Positions 51,906 through 60,162 of a stretch of DNA of 62,751 nucleotides are shown piece after piece. The stretch is from Micromonospora okii (GTDB lineage Bacteria > Actinomycetota > Actinomycetes > Mycobacteriales > Micromonosporaceae). Location: the NCBI RefSeq assembly GCF_020884795.1, contig NZ_BBZF01000026.1, forward strand, positions 1-62,751, written 5' to 3'. The position numbers were made by a program, and so were the translations under genes. Positions within the stretch are counted from its first letter, which is position 1; every line of letters starts with the position of its first letter. Below the pieces are notes generated by a model, which did no database searches, was not told the DNA's origin, and saw only the letters and a list, made by a program, of their open reading frames with translations.

Positions 51906-52085
51906 CGCGGCAAAGCGGAGTAGATCTTGGTAGATTTCGGCCCCCGGAGGGGCCGTTTGCCACCAAGAATCACTCCGCAGGGCGCCGCCCCGGAGCAGGC
52001 CCTCCGGCGACGGGGTAGGCCGCAGCGACATTCGTCGATAGGATCGCCTTTCGCGTTCATGCCTGATCTTCGGGGGCTGGTGTGC

Positions 52086-54107
52086 ATGGCGATCGAACTT
52101 CCGCTGCTCACGGCGGCTCCCGGCGCGCCCGAGGTCGAGCCGCCGCCCGCCCGCCCCCTGCGGGTGGCGATGGTCAACATGCCGTGGGCGCGCCTCGATG
52201 CGCCGTCCATCCAGTGCGGGCTGTTGCAGTCCGTGGTGCGCGCTGCCGGGCACCGCTGCGACGCGCACTATCTCAACCTCGACTTCGCCGCCCTGATCGG
52301 CGCGCGTACCTACGACGGCCTGGCGGGCATCCCGAGCGAGCGGCTACACCTGATCGGCGAGTGGCTGTTCACGTACGCGGCCTTCGGCGACGTGCTGCCC
52401 GAGTCCGCGTACTACGTTGACTTTCCCGAGGTCGAGCGGCTGTGGGGAAAGCTGACCGGCGGCGGCCTGGACGAGCTGACCGAGCTGCGCCGCCGCACCA
52501 TCCCCGACTGGCTGCGCGGGTGCGTGCGGGGAATCGACTGGTCCGGCTACGACGTCGTCGGCTTCACCTCCACGTTCCTCCAGAACACCGCGTCGCTGGC
52601 GCTCGGCCGGCGGCTGCGCGAGGCGCACCCCGACCTGGTGCAGGTGTACGGCGGGGCGAACTTCGACGGCGACATGGGTGCCGAGTACGCCCGCGCGCTG
52701 CCCTGGCTCGACTACGTGGTGACCGGGGAGGGCGACGTGGCGTTCCCCCGCCTGCTGGCGCAGCTCGCCGCCGCCGAGTGCCCGGCCGAGGCCAGGTGCC
52801 GGGTGCCGGGCGTGCTCACCGGGCGAGGCGGCCCCGCCGGGCAGGCCAACGACACGCAGGGCGGCGCCCCGAAGGCTGGCGACGCGCAGGGCGGCGACAC
52901 GCAGGGCAGGGCCCCGCAGGCCGGCACCGCGCAGGCCACCGACGCGCCCCGCACGCAGGAGATGGACCGGCTGCCGGTCCCCGACTACGCCGACTACTTC
53001 GGGGCGCTGGAGCGCCACGGGTGGGCGACGATCCTCGGCGACGAGCCGCCCAAGCTGCCCGTCGAGTTCGCCCGGGGCTGCTGGTGGGGGCAGAAGCACC
53101 ACTGCACCTTCTGCGGGCTGAACGCGCTCGGGATGGCGTACCGGTCGAAGAGCCCGGACCGGGCGGTGGCCGAGCTGTCGGCCTTGCTCGCCGCCTACCC
53201 CAGCGTGCACGTCGAGGCCGTCGACAACATCCTCGACATGTCGTACCTGTCGTCGTTCTGCGCGGACCTGGCCGACCGGCGCTGGGACATCCACGTCTTC
53301 TTCGAGGTCAAGGCCAACCTGACCCGGGAGCAACTGGCGGTGCTGCGCCGCGCCGGCGTCCTCACCATCCAGCCCGGCATCGAGAGCCTCAGCACCAACG
53401 TGCTGCGGCTGATGCGCAAGGGGTCCACGAAGCTGCTCAACATCCGGCTGCTGAAGTGGGCCCGCTACCACGGCATCCGGGTGGCGTGGAACCTGCTGAC
53501 CGGCTTCCCGGGCGAGACCGACGCCGACTACCGCGAGCAGGTGGAGCTGCTGCCCCTGCTGCACCACCTGCACCCGCCGGACGGGTGCAGCCGGCTGTGG
53601 CTGGAGCGCTTCAGCCCGTACTTCACCGACCCGGGGTTCCCCATCTCGGACGTGCGGCCCCGGCCCAGCTACCGGCACATCTACCCCGCCTCGCTCGACC
53701 ACTCCCGCATCGCCTACTTCTTCGACTACACGGCGGAGGGGACGGGGAGCGAGGAGTCCTTCGCCGCCCTGTCCGAGGCCGCCCGGCGGTGGCGGCGGCG
53801 CTGGGCGGCGCGCCCACCCTCCCTGGTCTACCAGCGGCTGCCGGGGCGACTGGTGCTGGTAGACACCCGGGGCGAGCAGCCGCGCCGGGCGGTGCTGACC
53901 GGCTGGCAGGCCGAGGCGTACGAGCTGTGCGGCGACCAGCCGCACTCGGCCGAGCGGGTGCGGGCGGCGCTGGAGCCGGCCGGGCACCGGGTGCGCGCCG
54001 AGGCGGTGACGGCCCTGCTGGAGCGCTGCTGCCGCTCGGGGGTGATGGTCTCCGAGGACGGGCACTACCTGTCGCTGGCGATTCCGGAGAACCCCGGATG
54101 GTGGTGA
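52086..54107 (+). CDS. B12-binding radical SAM protein, RiPP-maturation type
   Basis: The product is 673 aa. Residues 25-240 form a B12-binding-like Rossmann domain (RVAMVNMPWARLDAPSIQCG; VYGGANFDGDMG; YVVTGEGDVAFP). The radical SAM domain (about 320-560) has a C-x7-C-x2-C cluster motif, C332, C340 and C343 in CWWGQKHHCTFCGLN, the form of the family called bacteriocin/RiPP maturation radical SAM protein 1, which includes C-methyltransferases. A 45-residue Gly/Ala/Gln/Thr linker made of degenerate repeats joins the domains. The C-terminal 120 residues are helical and may bind the precursor. ATG 52059 is an alternative start. It leads a three-gene operon and overlaps the next gene by 10 bp. Confidence 0.88.
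   Translation: MAIELPLLTAAPGAPEVEPPPARPLRVAMVNMPWARLDAPSIQCGLLQSVVRAAGHRCDAHYLNLDFAALIGARTYDGLAGIPSERLHLIGEWLFTYAAFGDVLPESAYYVDFPEVERLWGKLTGGGLDELTELRRRTIPDWLRGCVRGIDWSGYDVVGFTSTFLQNTASLALGRRLREAHPDLVQVYGGANFDGDMGAEYARALPWLDYVVTGEGDVAFPRLLAQLAAAECPAEARCRVPGVLTGRGGPAGQANDTQGGAPKAGDAQGGDTQGRAPQAGTAQATDAPRTQEMDRLPVPDYADYFGALERHGWATILGDEPPKLPVEFARGCWWGQKHHCTFCGLNALGMAYRSKSPDRAVAELSALLAAYPSVHVEAVDNILDMSYLSSFCADLADRRWDIHVFFEVKANLTREQLAVLRRAGVLTIQPGIESLSTNVLRLMRKGSTKLLNIRLLKWARYHGIRVAWNLLTGFPGETDADYREQVELLPLLHHLHPPDGCSRLWLERFSPYFTDPGFPISDVRPRPSYRHIYPASLDHSRIAYFFDYTAEGTGSEESFAALSEAARRWRRRWAARPPSLVYQRLPGRLVLVDTRGEQPRRAVLTGWQAEAYELCGDQPHSAERVRAALEPAGHRVRAEAVTALLERCCRSGVMVSEDGHYLSLAIPENPGWW
52850..52950 (+). 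repeat. degenerate minisatellite in the radical SAM linker
   Basis: Variants of (A/G)CGCAGGGC(G/A)G(C/G)G recur five or six times and encode the Gln-Gly-Gly/Ala-Gln-rich linker between the B12 and radical SAM domains. The repeat likely changes in length between strains. Confidence 0.55.
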
Positions 54108-55267
54108 GCGCCCCGGAGCGGCTCGCGCTCGCCCGGGAGGTGGCCGCGCGGCTGGCGACCGGTCCGGGTGTGACCAGCGCCTTCGTCGCCGGCAGCCTCG
54201 CCGTGGGGCTGGGCAACCACACGTCCGACGTGGACGTCCACCTCGCCGGCCCGAGCCTCGAACCCGGCCGGGAGCAGGTCTTCGCCGGCCCGGTCCGCGT
54301 CGACGTGCACCGGATCCCCACGGCGGCCCTCGCCGAGACCGTGCGGCGGGTGGTGGCCGCGACGCTGCGCAGCGACGACGGCGCGGACGTGGTCGCCGAC
54401 CGCGACGTCACCACGGCGGTACGCCTGCACGGCGGGGAGATCGTCGTCGACGGCGGGGCGGCCGGGCTGCGCCGGACCCTGCGGGAGCACGACCTGACGC
54501 TGCGCCGCCTGGTGATCACCCGCTGGCTCAACCTCGCCCACTACGGCCAGGAGGACCTGGCCGGGCTGATCGACGAGCCCCGCGACGCCGACAGCGCCAC
54601 GATGGTGGCGCGGCTGCTGCTGCGTACCGCCGGGAAGGCCCTCGCCGCCGCCTGCGGCGACCTCTTCCCCGGCGAGAAGTGGGTGTGGCGGCAGCTCGAC
54701 CGCTCCGCGCCGGCCGGCTTCCCGCACGACCGCTTCCGCCGCCTGCTGCGCGCCGACCCGCTGGCAGACGGCCCGCCGGCCGACACCCCGCTGACCGACG
54801 ACCCGCTGGCTGACGGCCCGCTGGCAGACGACCCGCTGGCAGACGACCCGCTGGCAGACGACCCGCTGGCCGATACCCCCGACGCGGTGCGCCTGGCGGA
54901 CCTGCGCCGGTTCGCCCAGACCTGCCTCGCCGCGACGGCCGCCCTCGGCTGGCACGGCGTGGCGATGGCGCGCTGGCCGCGCTGGCTGGCCGGGGACGGG
55001 CCGCTGCGCCGGGCGGCGGAGCTCTCCGTGCGGGCGTACGCCGACGGGGTGGTGCTCACCCGGCCCGACAGCCGCCGGGTCCGGCTGAGCCACGCCGCCG
55101 CGCTGGTCTGGGCGCTCTGCGACGGCGTGGACGCGGCGACGCTGCGCCGGGACGTGGCGGGCCTGGGCGCGGCGCATGCCCCCGCCGGGGAGCTGACCCC
55201 GGCCCGGGTGACGGAGCTGGTCGACCGGCTGCTCGCGGCCGGGCTGGTCACCGGGGGGCCGGCGTGA
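54098..55267 (+). CDS. nucleotidyltransferase-fold protein with C-terminal PqqD-like domain
   Basis: The product is 389 aa. The N-terminal domain has the minimal nucleotidyltransferase signature: GS at 32-33 in VAGSLAVG and the metal pair D44/D46 in SDVDVHL. A helical middle part (130-215) follows, then a run of DPLAD pentapeptide repeats (about 222-262). The last 80 residues (LTRPDSRRVRLSHAAALVWALCDGV to the end) match PqqD-type RiPP recognition elements, which bind leader peptides. The fusion suggests an enzyme that transfers a nucleotide to a bound precursor, or whose fold is reused for substrate binding. The start overlaps the radical SAM stop (GGATGGTGGTGA). Confidence 0.75.
   Translation: MVVSAPERLALAREVAARLATGPGVTSAFVAGSLAVGLGNHTSDVDVHLAGPSLEPGREQVFAGPVRVDVHRIPTAALAETVRRVVAATLRSDDGADVVADRDVTTAVRLHGGEIVVDGGAAGLRRTLREHDLTLRRLVITRWLNLAHYGQEDLAGLIDEPRDADSATMVARLLLRTAGKALAAACGDLFPGEKWVWRQLDRSAPAGFPHDRFRRLLRADPLADGPPADTPLTDDPLADGPLADDPLADDPLADDPLADTPDAVRLADLRRFAQTCLAATAALGWHGVAMARWPRWLAGDGPLRRAAELSVRAYADGVVLTRPDSRRVRLSHAAALVWALCDGVDAATLRRDVAGLGAAHAPAGELTPARVTELVDRLLAAGLVTGGPA
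54755..54880 (+). repeat. 15-bp tandem repeats coding for DPLAD
   Basis: About eight units related to GACGACCCGCTGGCA encode DPLAD/GPLAD/TPLTD in the nucleotidyltransferase-PqqD protein. The reading frame is kept because the unit is a multiple of three. This is a flexible acidic linker ahead of the PqqD-like domain. Confidence 0.75.
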
Positions 55268-57507
55268 AGGTGACGTACGCCCGCAGCGACACCCTCGACC
55301 TCTACCTGGCCCTGCACCGGGAGCTTGTCGGGCGGTGCTCGTGGGAGGTCTGCCTGCTCCCCCGGCCGGTCGAGCCTGCCGTCGACGCCTTCCGCGACGG
55401 GCTGCGGGGCTGGCGGGAGAACGGCGTGCCGATCCCGCCGGCCGCCCTCGCCGCCCCGGGCCCCCCGGCGGAAGCCGCTGCGGCGACCGCGAACGGGCTC
55501 GCCACCGACGAGGCCACCCCGAGCAGGACGGCCGCCGACGCAGCGACCCGGACGGTGCTCGCCGCGATGGAGGCGGCCCGGCCCCGGCTCGCCCCCGCCA
55601 TCGCGGCCTACGAGACCAGCCGCGCCGCCGCCGAGGCCGACCTCGACGATCGCCTCTGCCTGCCCCGGGTGGCCGACGCGCTGGCGGCGGCCATGGGCGT
55701 GCCGGGAACGTCGGTGGAGCTGCCCCTCTACCTGGTGCCGTTCGCGCCGTACCCGCCGTCGGTGGGGCTGCTCCTCGACGGCTCCCGGGTGGCCGGGGCC
55801 TACCTCGACTTCCGGCGGTACGTCGGTTCCACGCTGGCCGACGCGGTGCTGACCCAGCTCGGCTGGGTGCTGCTGCGCACCGAGCACGCCCCCGGCCACC
55901 TGCTGACCCGGCTGGGGGCGCTGCTGCCGGGCGGCGGGCCGTACCAGCGGCGGCTGCGGCTGCTGTTGACCAAGACGCTGGTGGAGCTGACCGCCGGGCA
56001 CCTCGTGCGGAGCACGGACCCGACGCACCGCCCCTGCGTGGAGGTGCTCGGCACGGCGTGGCGCTTCCCCCGCCTCTACGACCTCGCCCGCCGGCACTGG
56101 CTGTCGTACCTGCACGGCCACCTGGACCGGGAGCGGGCGCTGGCCGCCATCGCCGGGGAGGCCGCCGCCCACGCCCCCCGCTGGTACGTGGAGAACGTCG
56201 ACGGCGCGGCCCTGGCCGCCGACTTCTACCTGGTCGAGTGGCTGGCGGCGCAGGGCGACGCGGAGGCCGCCGAGCGCCTCGCCCGGTGGGCCCCGCAGCT
56301 CAGCGCCGACTTCGCCGGCCAGCTCGACCTGATCATCGGTACGGAGCTGGGCCACTACGAGTGCGCCCGCCTCGACACGTTCCCGCCGGACCTGGCGGCG
56401 TTCCTGCGCCGGGTCAACCTCGGCGACAGCCGGGTGGGCTGGTGGCGGGCCCGCCGGGAGCTGGGCGAGATCCCCGCGCTGGACCTCGCGGTGGACGCCT
56501 TCGCCGGGCCGGGCGTCGAGTACGGCGGCGAGGCGTGGGCCCCCATCGCGGCCATGCTGCGCCGGTACGCGGCCGGTGAGCTGCCCGACCGCGTCTTCGT
56601 CGACCAGTGCTTCACCCTGCAACACAACAACGGCTGCCTCTTCGACAAGTACTTCGAGGCCGAGCACCTGATGCCGGTGCTGGAGGCGCAGGCCGCCGGG
56701 GACCTGGCGACGCTGGCCCGGCACGCCTCGGCCGAGGTGCGCCGCCGCTGGCAGCGGCACCGGCACCGGCTGGAGCGCGGCTACTGCGCGCAGTGGCTGG
56801 GCCCCGACCGGGCGGCCGAACCCCCGGCGCCGCAGCGGCCCCGGACCACCCGGCTCGCCCTCGGCGCGCCGCCGCCCGGCACCCTGGGCTGCGGGTCCGC
56901 CGAGGAGGCCGAGGAGCTGGCCGCCTCCCCCGCCGACGCGACCGCGCCGATCCGCGCCCGCACCTGGCAGTTCCGCCGCCCGTGGCCGGCGGTGCCCCGC
57001 CGGTACGCGGCGGTGGCCGCCACGTTGCACACCGACCTGGGCGACGTGCGGCTGCGGCTGTGGCCGGCGGTGGTGCCGCACACCGTCGACAACTTCGTGG
57101 CGCTGGCGACCGGCGCGCGGCCGTGGCGGGACCCGGCCACCGGCGAGCCGCGCGACGACCCGTTCTACGACGGCGTGGAGTTCCACCGGCGGGTGCCGGG
57201 CTTCCTGGTGGAGGCCGGCGACCGCTCCGGCACCGGGCTGGGCGGCCCGGGGTACCGCATCCCCGACGAGTTCCAGGCCGACGCGGTCTTCGACCGGCCG
57301 TTCCTGGTGGCGATGGCGAACAACGGGCGGGACAGCGCGGGCTCCCGCTTCTTCGTCACCCTGGCCGCCGCCCGGCACCTCGACGGCGCGTTCGTGCAGT
57401 TCGGCGAGGTGGACGACGGGGCCTCCCGACGAGTGGTGTCGGCGCTCGCCGAGGCGTCCGGGCCGGTGCGGCTGCGCCGGGTGACGGTGGACGCGGACCC
57501 CGCCTGA
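55264..57507 (+). CDS. large unknown domain fused to a cyclophilin-type peptidyl-prolyl isomerase
   Basis: The product is 747 aa. Residues 1-510 have no domain I recognise; they are helical and contain FTLQHNNGCLFDKYFEAEHLM, IIGTELGHYECARL and several conserved-looking Cys and His. An Ala/Pro linker (about 515-575) leads to a cyclophilin (579-747) with VEFHRRVPGFLVEAGD holding the catalytic Arg and HLDGAFVQFGEV near the end. The usual QGGD is EAGD here, so activity may be changed. Its ATG overlaps the previous gene by 4 nt. A dedicated prolyl isomerase in a peptide-maturation operon points to folding or conformer selection of the substrate. Confidence 0.75.
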   Translation: MKVTYARSDTLDLYLALHRELVGRCSWEVCLLPRPVEPAVDAFRDGLRGWRENGVPIPPAALAAPGPPAEAAAATANGLATDEATPSRTAADAATRTVLAAMEAARPRLAPAIAAYETSRAAAEADLDDRLCLPRVADALAAAMGVPGTSVELPLYLVPFAPYPPSVGLLLDGSRVAGAYLDFRRYVGSTLADAVLTQLGWVLLRTEHAPGHLLTRLGALLPGGGPYQRRLRLLLTKTLVELTAGHLVRSTDPTHRPCVEVLGTAWRFPRLYDLARRHWLSYLHGHLDRERALAAIAGEAAAHAPRWYVENVDGAALAADFYLVEWLAAQGDAEAAERLARWAPQLSADFAGQLDLIIGTELGHYECARLDTFPPDLAAFLRRVNLGDSRVGWWRARRELGEIPALDLAVDAFAGPGVEYGGEAWAPIAAMLRRYAAGELPDRVFVDQCFTLQHNNGCLFDKYFEAEHLMPVLEAQAAGDLATLARHASAEVRRRWQRHRHRLERGYCAQWLGPDRAAEPPAPQRPRTTRLALGAPPPGTLGCGSAEEAEELAASPADATAPIRARTWQFRRPWPAVPRRYAAVAATLHTDLGDVRLRLWPAVVPHTVDNFVALATGARPWRDPATGEPRDDPFYDGVEFHRRVPGFLVEAGDRSGTGLGGPGYRIPDEFQADAVFDRPFLVAMANNGRDSAGSRFFVTLAAARHLDGAFVQFGEVDDGASRRVVSALAEASGPVRLRRVTVDADPA

Positions 57508-57525
57508 GCGCCGCCCGTCCGGCGG

Positions 57526-57615
57526 GGTGCCGCCCGCCCGTCGGTGCCGCCGCCCGTCGGGTGCCGCAGCTTGCGGGGTGCCGCAGCACGGCGGTGCCGC
57601 CGCCCGTCGGGTGCC
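57526..57615. repeat. six-copy 17-bp tandem repeat between convergent operons
   Basis: In the 114-bp gap between two convergent stops, GGTGCC recurs at 57526, 57543, 57560, 57577, 57593 and 57610, a period of 17, 17, 17, 16 and 17 bp. The consensus unit is GCCGCCCGTCGGGTGCC. No hairpin stronger than the repeats themselves is seen. It may act as a bidirectional end region or be a plain minisatellite. Confidence 0.75.
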
Positions 57616-57621
57616 GCAGGC

Positions 57622-58422
57622 TCAGACGAAGTCGTCGTGACCGTGCCGGCGGGCCCGGCGGATCTGCACGGCGACGACGAGGGCGGCCACGCCCAGCCAG
57701 CCGACCCCCACCGCCGCCTCGGCCGCCACCCGCGCCGCCCACGGCTCGCCGCCGAGGAAGGCGTGCACCGCCGCCAGCCCGTGCCGGCCGGGCAGGACCG
57801 CCCCGACGACGTCGATCACCGGCACCCGCCCCGGCGGCAGGAACGCGCCGCTGCACAGCATCACCGCGTACCCCGTCAGGTTGCTGGCCAGGGTCTCGAC
57901 CCGCCGGCCCACGGAGAAGGCGGAGGCGGCCAGGCCGGCGGCGGTCGCGGTGAAGGAGATCAGCAGGTAGACGCCCGACATCGGGACCAGCCGCAGCGCC
58001 AGCTCGCCCAGCCCGGCAAGGGGGGCCACGACGGCGGCGACGACGACGGCCACGGCGAAGCCGGCCAGCGGGTACGGCAGCGCGCGCGCCACGAACAGGG
58101 CCGTGGGGTGCAGCCGCCCGCTGCGCAGCCGCCAGAACGTGCCGGACTCCTTGTCGGCCACCGGCACCTGCGAGACGTAGAGGATGTTGGTCATCGCGAG
58201 GGCGAGCATCAGGCCGCCGACGTAGGCGTACTCCTGGTGGCGGGCGCCCGCCACGACGCCGCCGAGCAGCGTGAAGAACAGCGCCTGGAGCAGCATCCGG
58301 GGCAGGATGCTGCCGCCCAGCACGCTCGGCGGATTCGTGGCGATGAACTCGCGCCACCCGAAGCGGACGGCCTCGCCCAGCCGCCACAGCAGCGGGCTCG
58401 CCGAGAGGCTAGACGAGCTCAA
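57622..58422 (-). CDS. ABC transporter permease
   Basis: The product is 266 aa with six predicted helices and the ABC-2 permease layout (an N-terminal amphipathic stretch, then helices about 45-65, 70-92, 112-140, 147-170, 180-200 and 230-250). It is the last gene of the minus-strand operon and overlaps the other permease gene by 14 bp. The two permeases would form a heterodimeric channel with the ATPase encoded upstream. Export of the matured peptide is inferred from context. Confidence 0.82.
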   Translation of the reverse strand: MSSSSLSASPLLWRLGEAVRFGWREFIATNPPSVLGGSILPRMLLQALFFTLLGGVVAGARHQEYAYVGGLMLALAMTNILYVSQVPVADKESGTFWRLRSGRLHPTALFVARALPYPLAGFAVAVVVAAVVAPLAGLGELALRLVPMSGVYLLISFTATAAGLAASAFSVGRRVETLASNLTGYAVMLCSGAFLPPGRVPVIDVVGAVLPGRHGLAAVHAFLGGEPWAARVAAEAAVGVGWLGVAALVVAVQIRRARRHGHDDFV

Positions 58423-59188
58423 GGGTCCCCCTCCGGCGGCCGGCGTCGACGGCGGCGCGCAGGCAGCCGACCGCCGCCACCAGGTACGCCATGGTCAGCG
58501 CGACCGCCACCGCGAGCGGCGTCGCCCGCACCGCGCCGGAGCTGAGGCCGACGACGAACTCGTGCACCCAGTGGAGGCTGAGCAGCGCCGGCACCCAGCG
58601 CAGCCACTCGGGCAGCGCGTCGGGCGGGATCAGTAACCCGCCCAGGATGAACACCGGGTAGATCAGGGCGCTGGACCAGGCCAGCCCGTGCCGGGTGACC
58701 AGGAACAGGCAGGACAGCAGCATGCCGAGCGCGGTGCCGGAGGCCAGGACGACGAGCAGCGCGGCGAGCAGCCACAGCGGGTGCGGCACGGCGACCCGCA
58801 GCCGCAGCAGCACGATCACGGCGGCCGAGCTGGCGAGGATGCACGCCACGCTGTAGAGCGTCGCGCCGAGGCTGCGGCCGAACAGCACCAGGCTGGGCGA
58901 GAACTGGCTGGTCACGCTGCGCGCCAGCGTGCCGTACGAGCGTTCGCGGCGCAGCACCCCGCCGGCCGTCCACACGGTGGCGCTCCACATCGCGGTCAGC
59001 ACCACGGCGGAGACGACGACGCTGGTCCGGTCGGGGGTGAGGCTGCGGGTGCCGGCGACCACGGCCAGCAGCGCCACCGGCTGCACGACCGAGACCACGA
59101 CGACGGTGGGCCGGGTGCGCATCCCCCGCTGCTCGGCGCGCAGCGCCGTCCACACCACCCAGGCGGCGGTGAGCAGGCGATCGGTCAC
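58409..59188 (-). CDS. ABC transporter permease
   Basis: The product is 259 aa with six helices of the ABC-2 type. VSVVQPVALLAVVAG, GTLARSVTSQFSPSLVLFGR and YPVFILGGLLIPPDALPEWLRWVPALLSLHW are typical of drug/peptide ABC-2 permeases. I chose GTG 59188, which has GAGGG upstream and overlaps the ATPase stop by 4 nt (GTGA). The pair of permeases differs in sequence, so this is not a recent duplication. Confidence 0.83.
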   Translation of the reverse strand: MTDRLLTAAWVVWTALRAEQRGMRTRPTVVVVSVVQPVALLAVVAGTRSLTPDRTSVVVSAVVLTAMWSATVWTAGGVLRRERSYGTLARSVTSQFSPSLVLFGRSLGATLYSVACILASSAAVIVLLRLRVAVPHPLWLLAALLVVLASGTALGMLLSCLFLVTRHGLAWSSALIYPVFILGGLLIPPDALPEWLRWVPALLSLHWVHEFVVGLSSGAVRATPLAVAVALTMAYLVAAVGCLRAAVDAGRRRGTLELV

Positions 59189-60162
59189 GGCGCCCTCGTT
59201 CCCGTGGGCTCGTCGGCCGACAGGCGGCCCATGACGGTGGCGTAGACGTCCTCCAGCCGCACCGGCGCGACGTCGACCGCCAGCACCTCCAGGCCGGCGA
59301 GCGCGGCGGAGAGCCGCTCGAACGTGCCGCCGCCCCACTCCGGCACGCGCAGCCGCACCGTCCAGACGCCGCCCTGCTCCTCGACGTCCTCCGCCGTCGC
59401 GCCCAGCGCGTCGAACCGCTGCGGCGTCGGCCCGCGCCCCCGCACGGTCACCGTGGCGGCGAACCCGGCCGAGCGGGCGAACTCGCCGGCCGTGGTGTCC
59501 ATCGTGACCGTGCCCCGGGACAGGATCAGCACCCGATCGGCCAGCCGCTCGATGTCCAGCAGGTAGTGGCTGGTCAGCAGGATCGACACGCCGGTGCTGC
59601 GCAGCCGCGCGACCGTGCCGCGCAGCCGCTCCGCCTCGACCGGGTCGAGCCCCACGGTGGGCTCGTCGAGCAGCAGCAGGCGCGGCTCCGCGACGAGGCC
59701 CAGCGCGATGTGCAGCCGCTGGCGCATCCCCTTCGAGTACGTCTCCACGGGCCGGCGGGCGGCCTCGGCGAGCCCCACGTCGGCGAGGGCGTCGTCCACC
59801 TTGGCGCGGATCGCGCGCCGCCCGACGCCGGCGAGCATCGCGAAGTAGCGCAGGTTCTCCCGGCCGGAGAGCGCGCCGTAGAAGCCCCGGTCCCCGCCGA
59901 ACACCACCCCGGTCAGCCGGCGCACGGCCCGCAGCTCCCGCCGGACGTCGTGGCCGAAGACCCGGGCGGTGCCCGTGCTCGGCTCCAGCAGCGTCGCCAG
60001 GATCTTGGTCAGCGTGGTCTTGCCCGCGCCGTTGCTGCCCAGGATGCCCAGGATCTGACCCTCGGCGACCTGGAAGGTGACGTCGCGCAGCGCCACCACC
60101 TGGTCGCGGCCACGGCCGAACACCCGGCCCACCCCGGTCACCTCGACCGCTGGCCCGCTCAT
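59185..60162 (-). CDS. ABC transporter ATP-binding protein
   Basis: The product is 325 aa: an ATPase domain (1-220) with Walker A GSNGAGKTTLTK, signature YSKGMRQRLHIALGL and Walker B LLLLDEPTVGLD, and a C-terminal regulatory extension (225-325) as in DrrA-type exporters. The signature has KGM in place of SGG, common in this group. Its ATG overlaps the PPDK-like stop (ATGA), so it is co-translated with the upstream candidate modification gene. Confidence 0.9.
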   Translation of the reverse strand: MSGPAVEVTGVGRVFGRGRDQVVALRDVTFQVAEGQILGILGSNGAGKTTLTKILATLLEPSTGTARVFGHDVRRELRAVRRLTGVVFGGDRGFYGALSGRENLRYFAMLAGVGRRAIRAKVDDALADVGLAEAARRPVETYSKGMRQRLHIALGLVAEPRLLLLDEPTVGLDPVEAERLRGTVARLRSTGVSILLTSHYLLDIERLADRVLILSRGTVTMDTTAGEFARSAGFAATVTVRGRGPTPQRFDALGATAEDVEEQGGVWTVRLRVPEWGGGTFERLSAALAGLEVLAVDVAPVRLEDVYATVMGRLSADEPTGTRAP

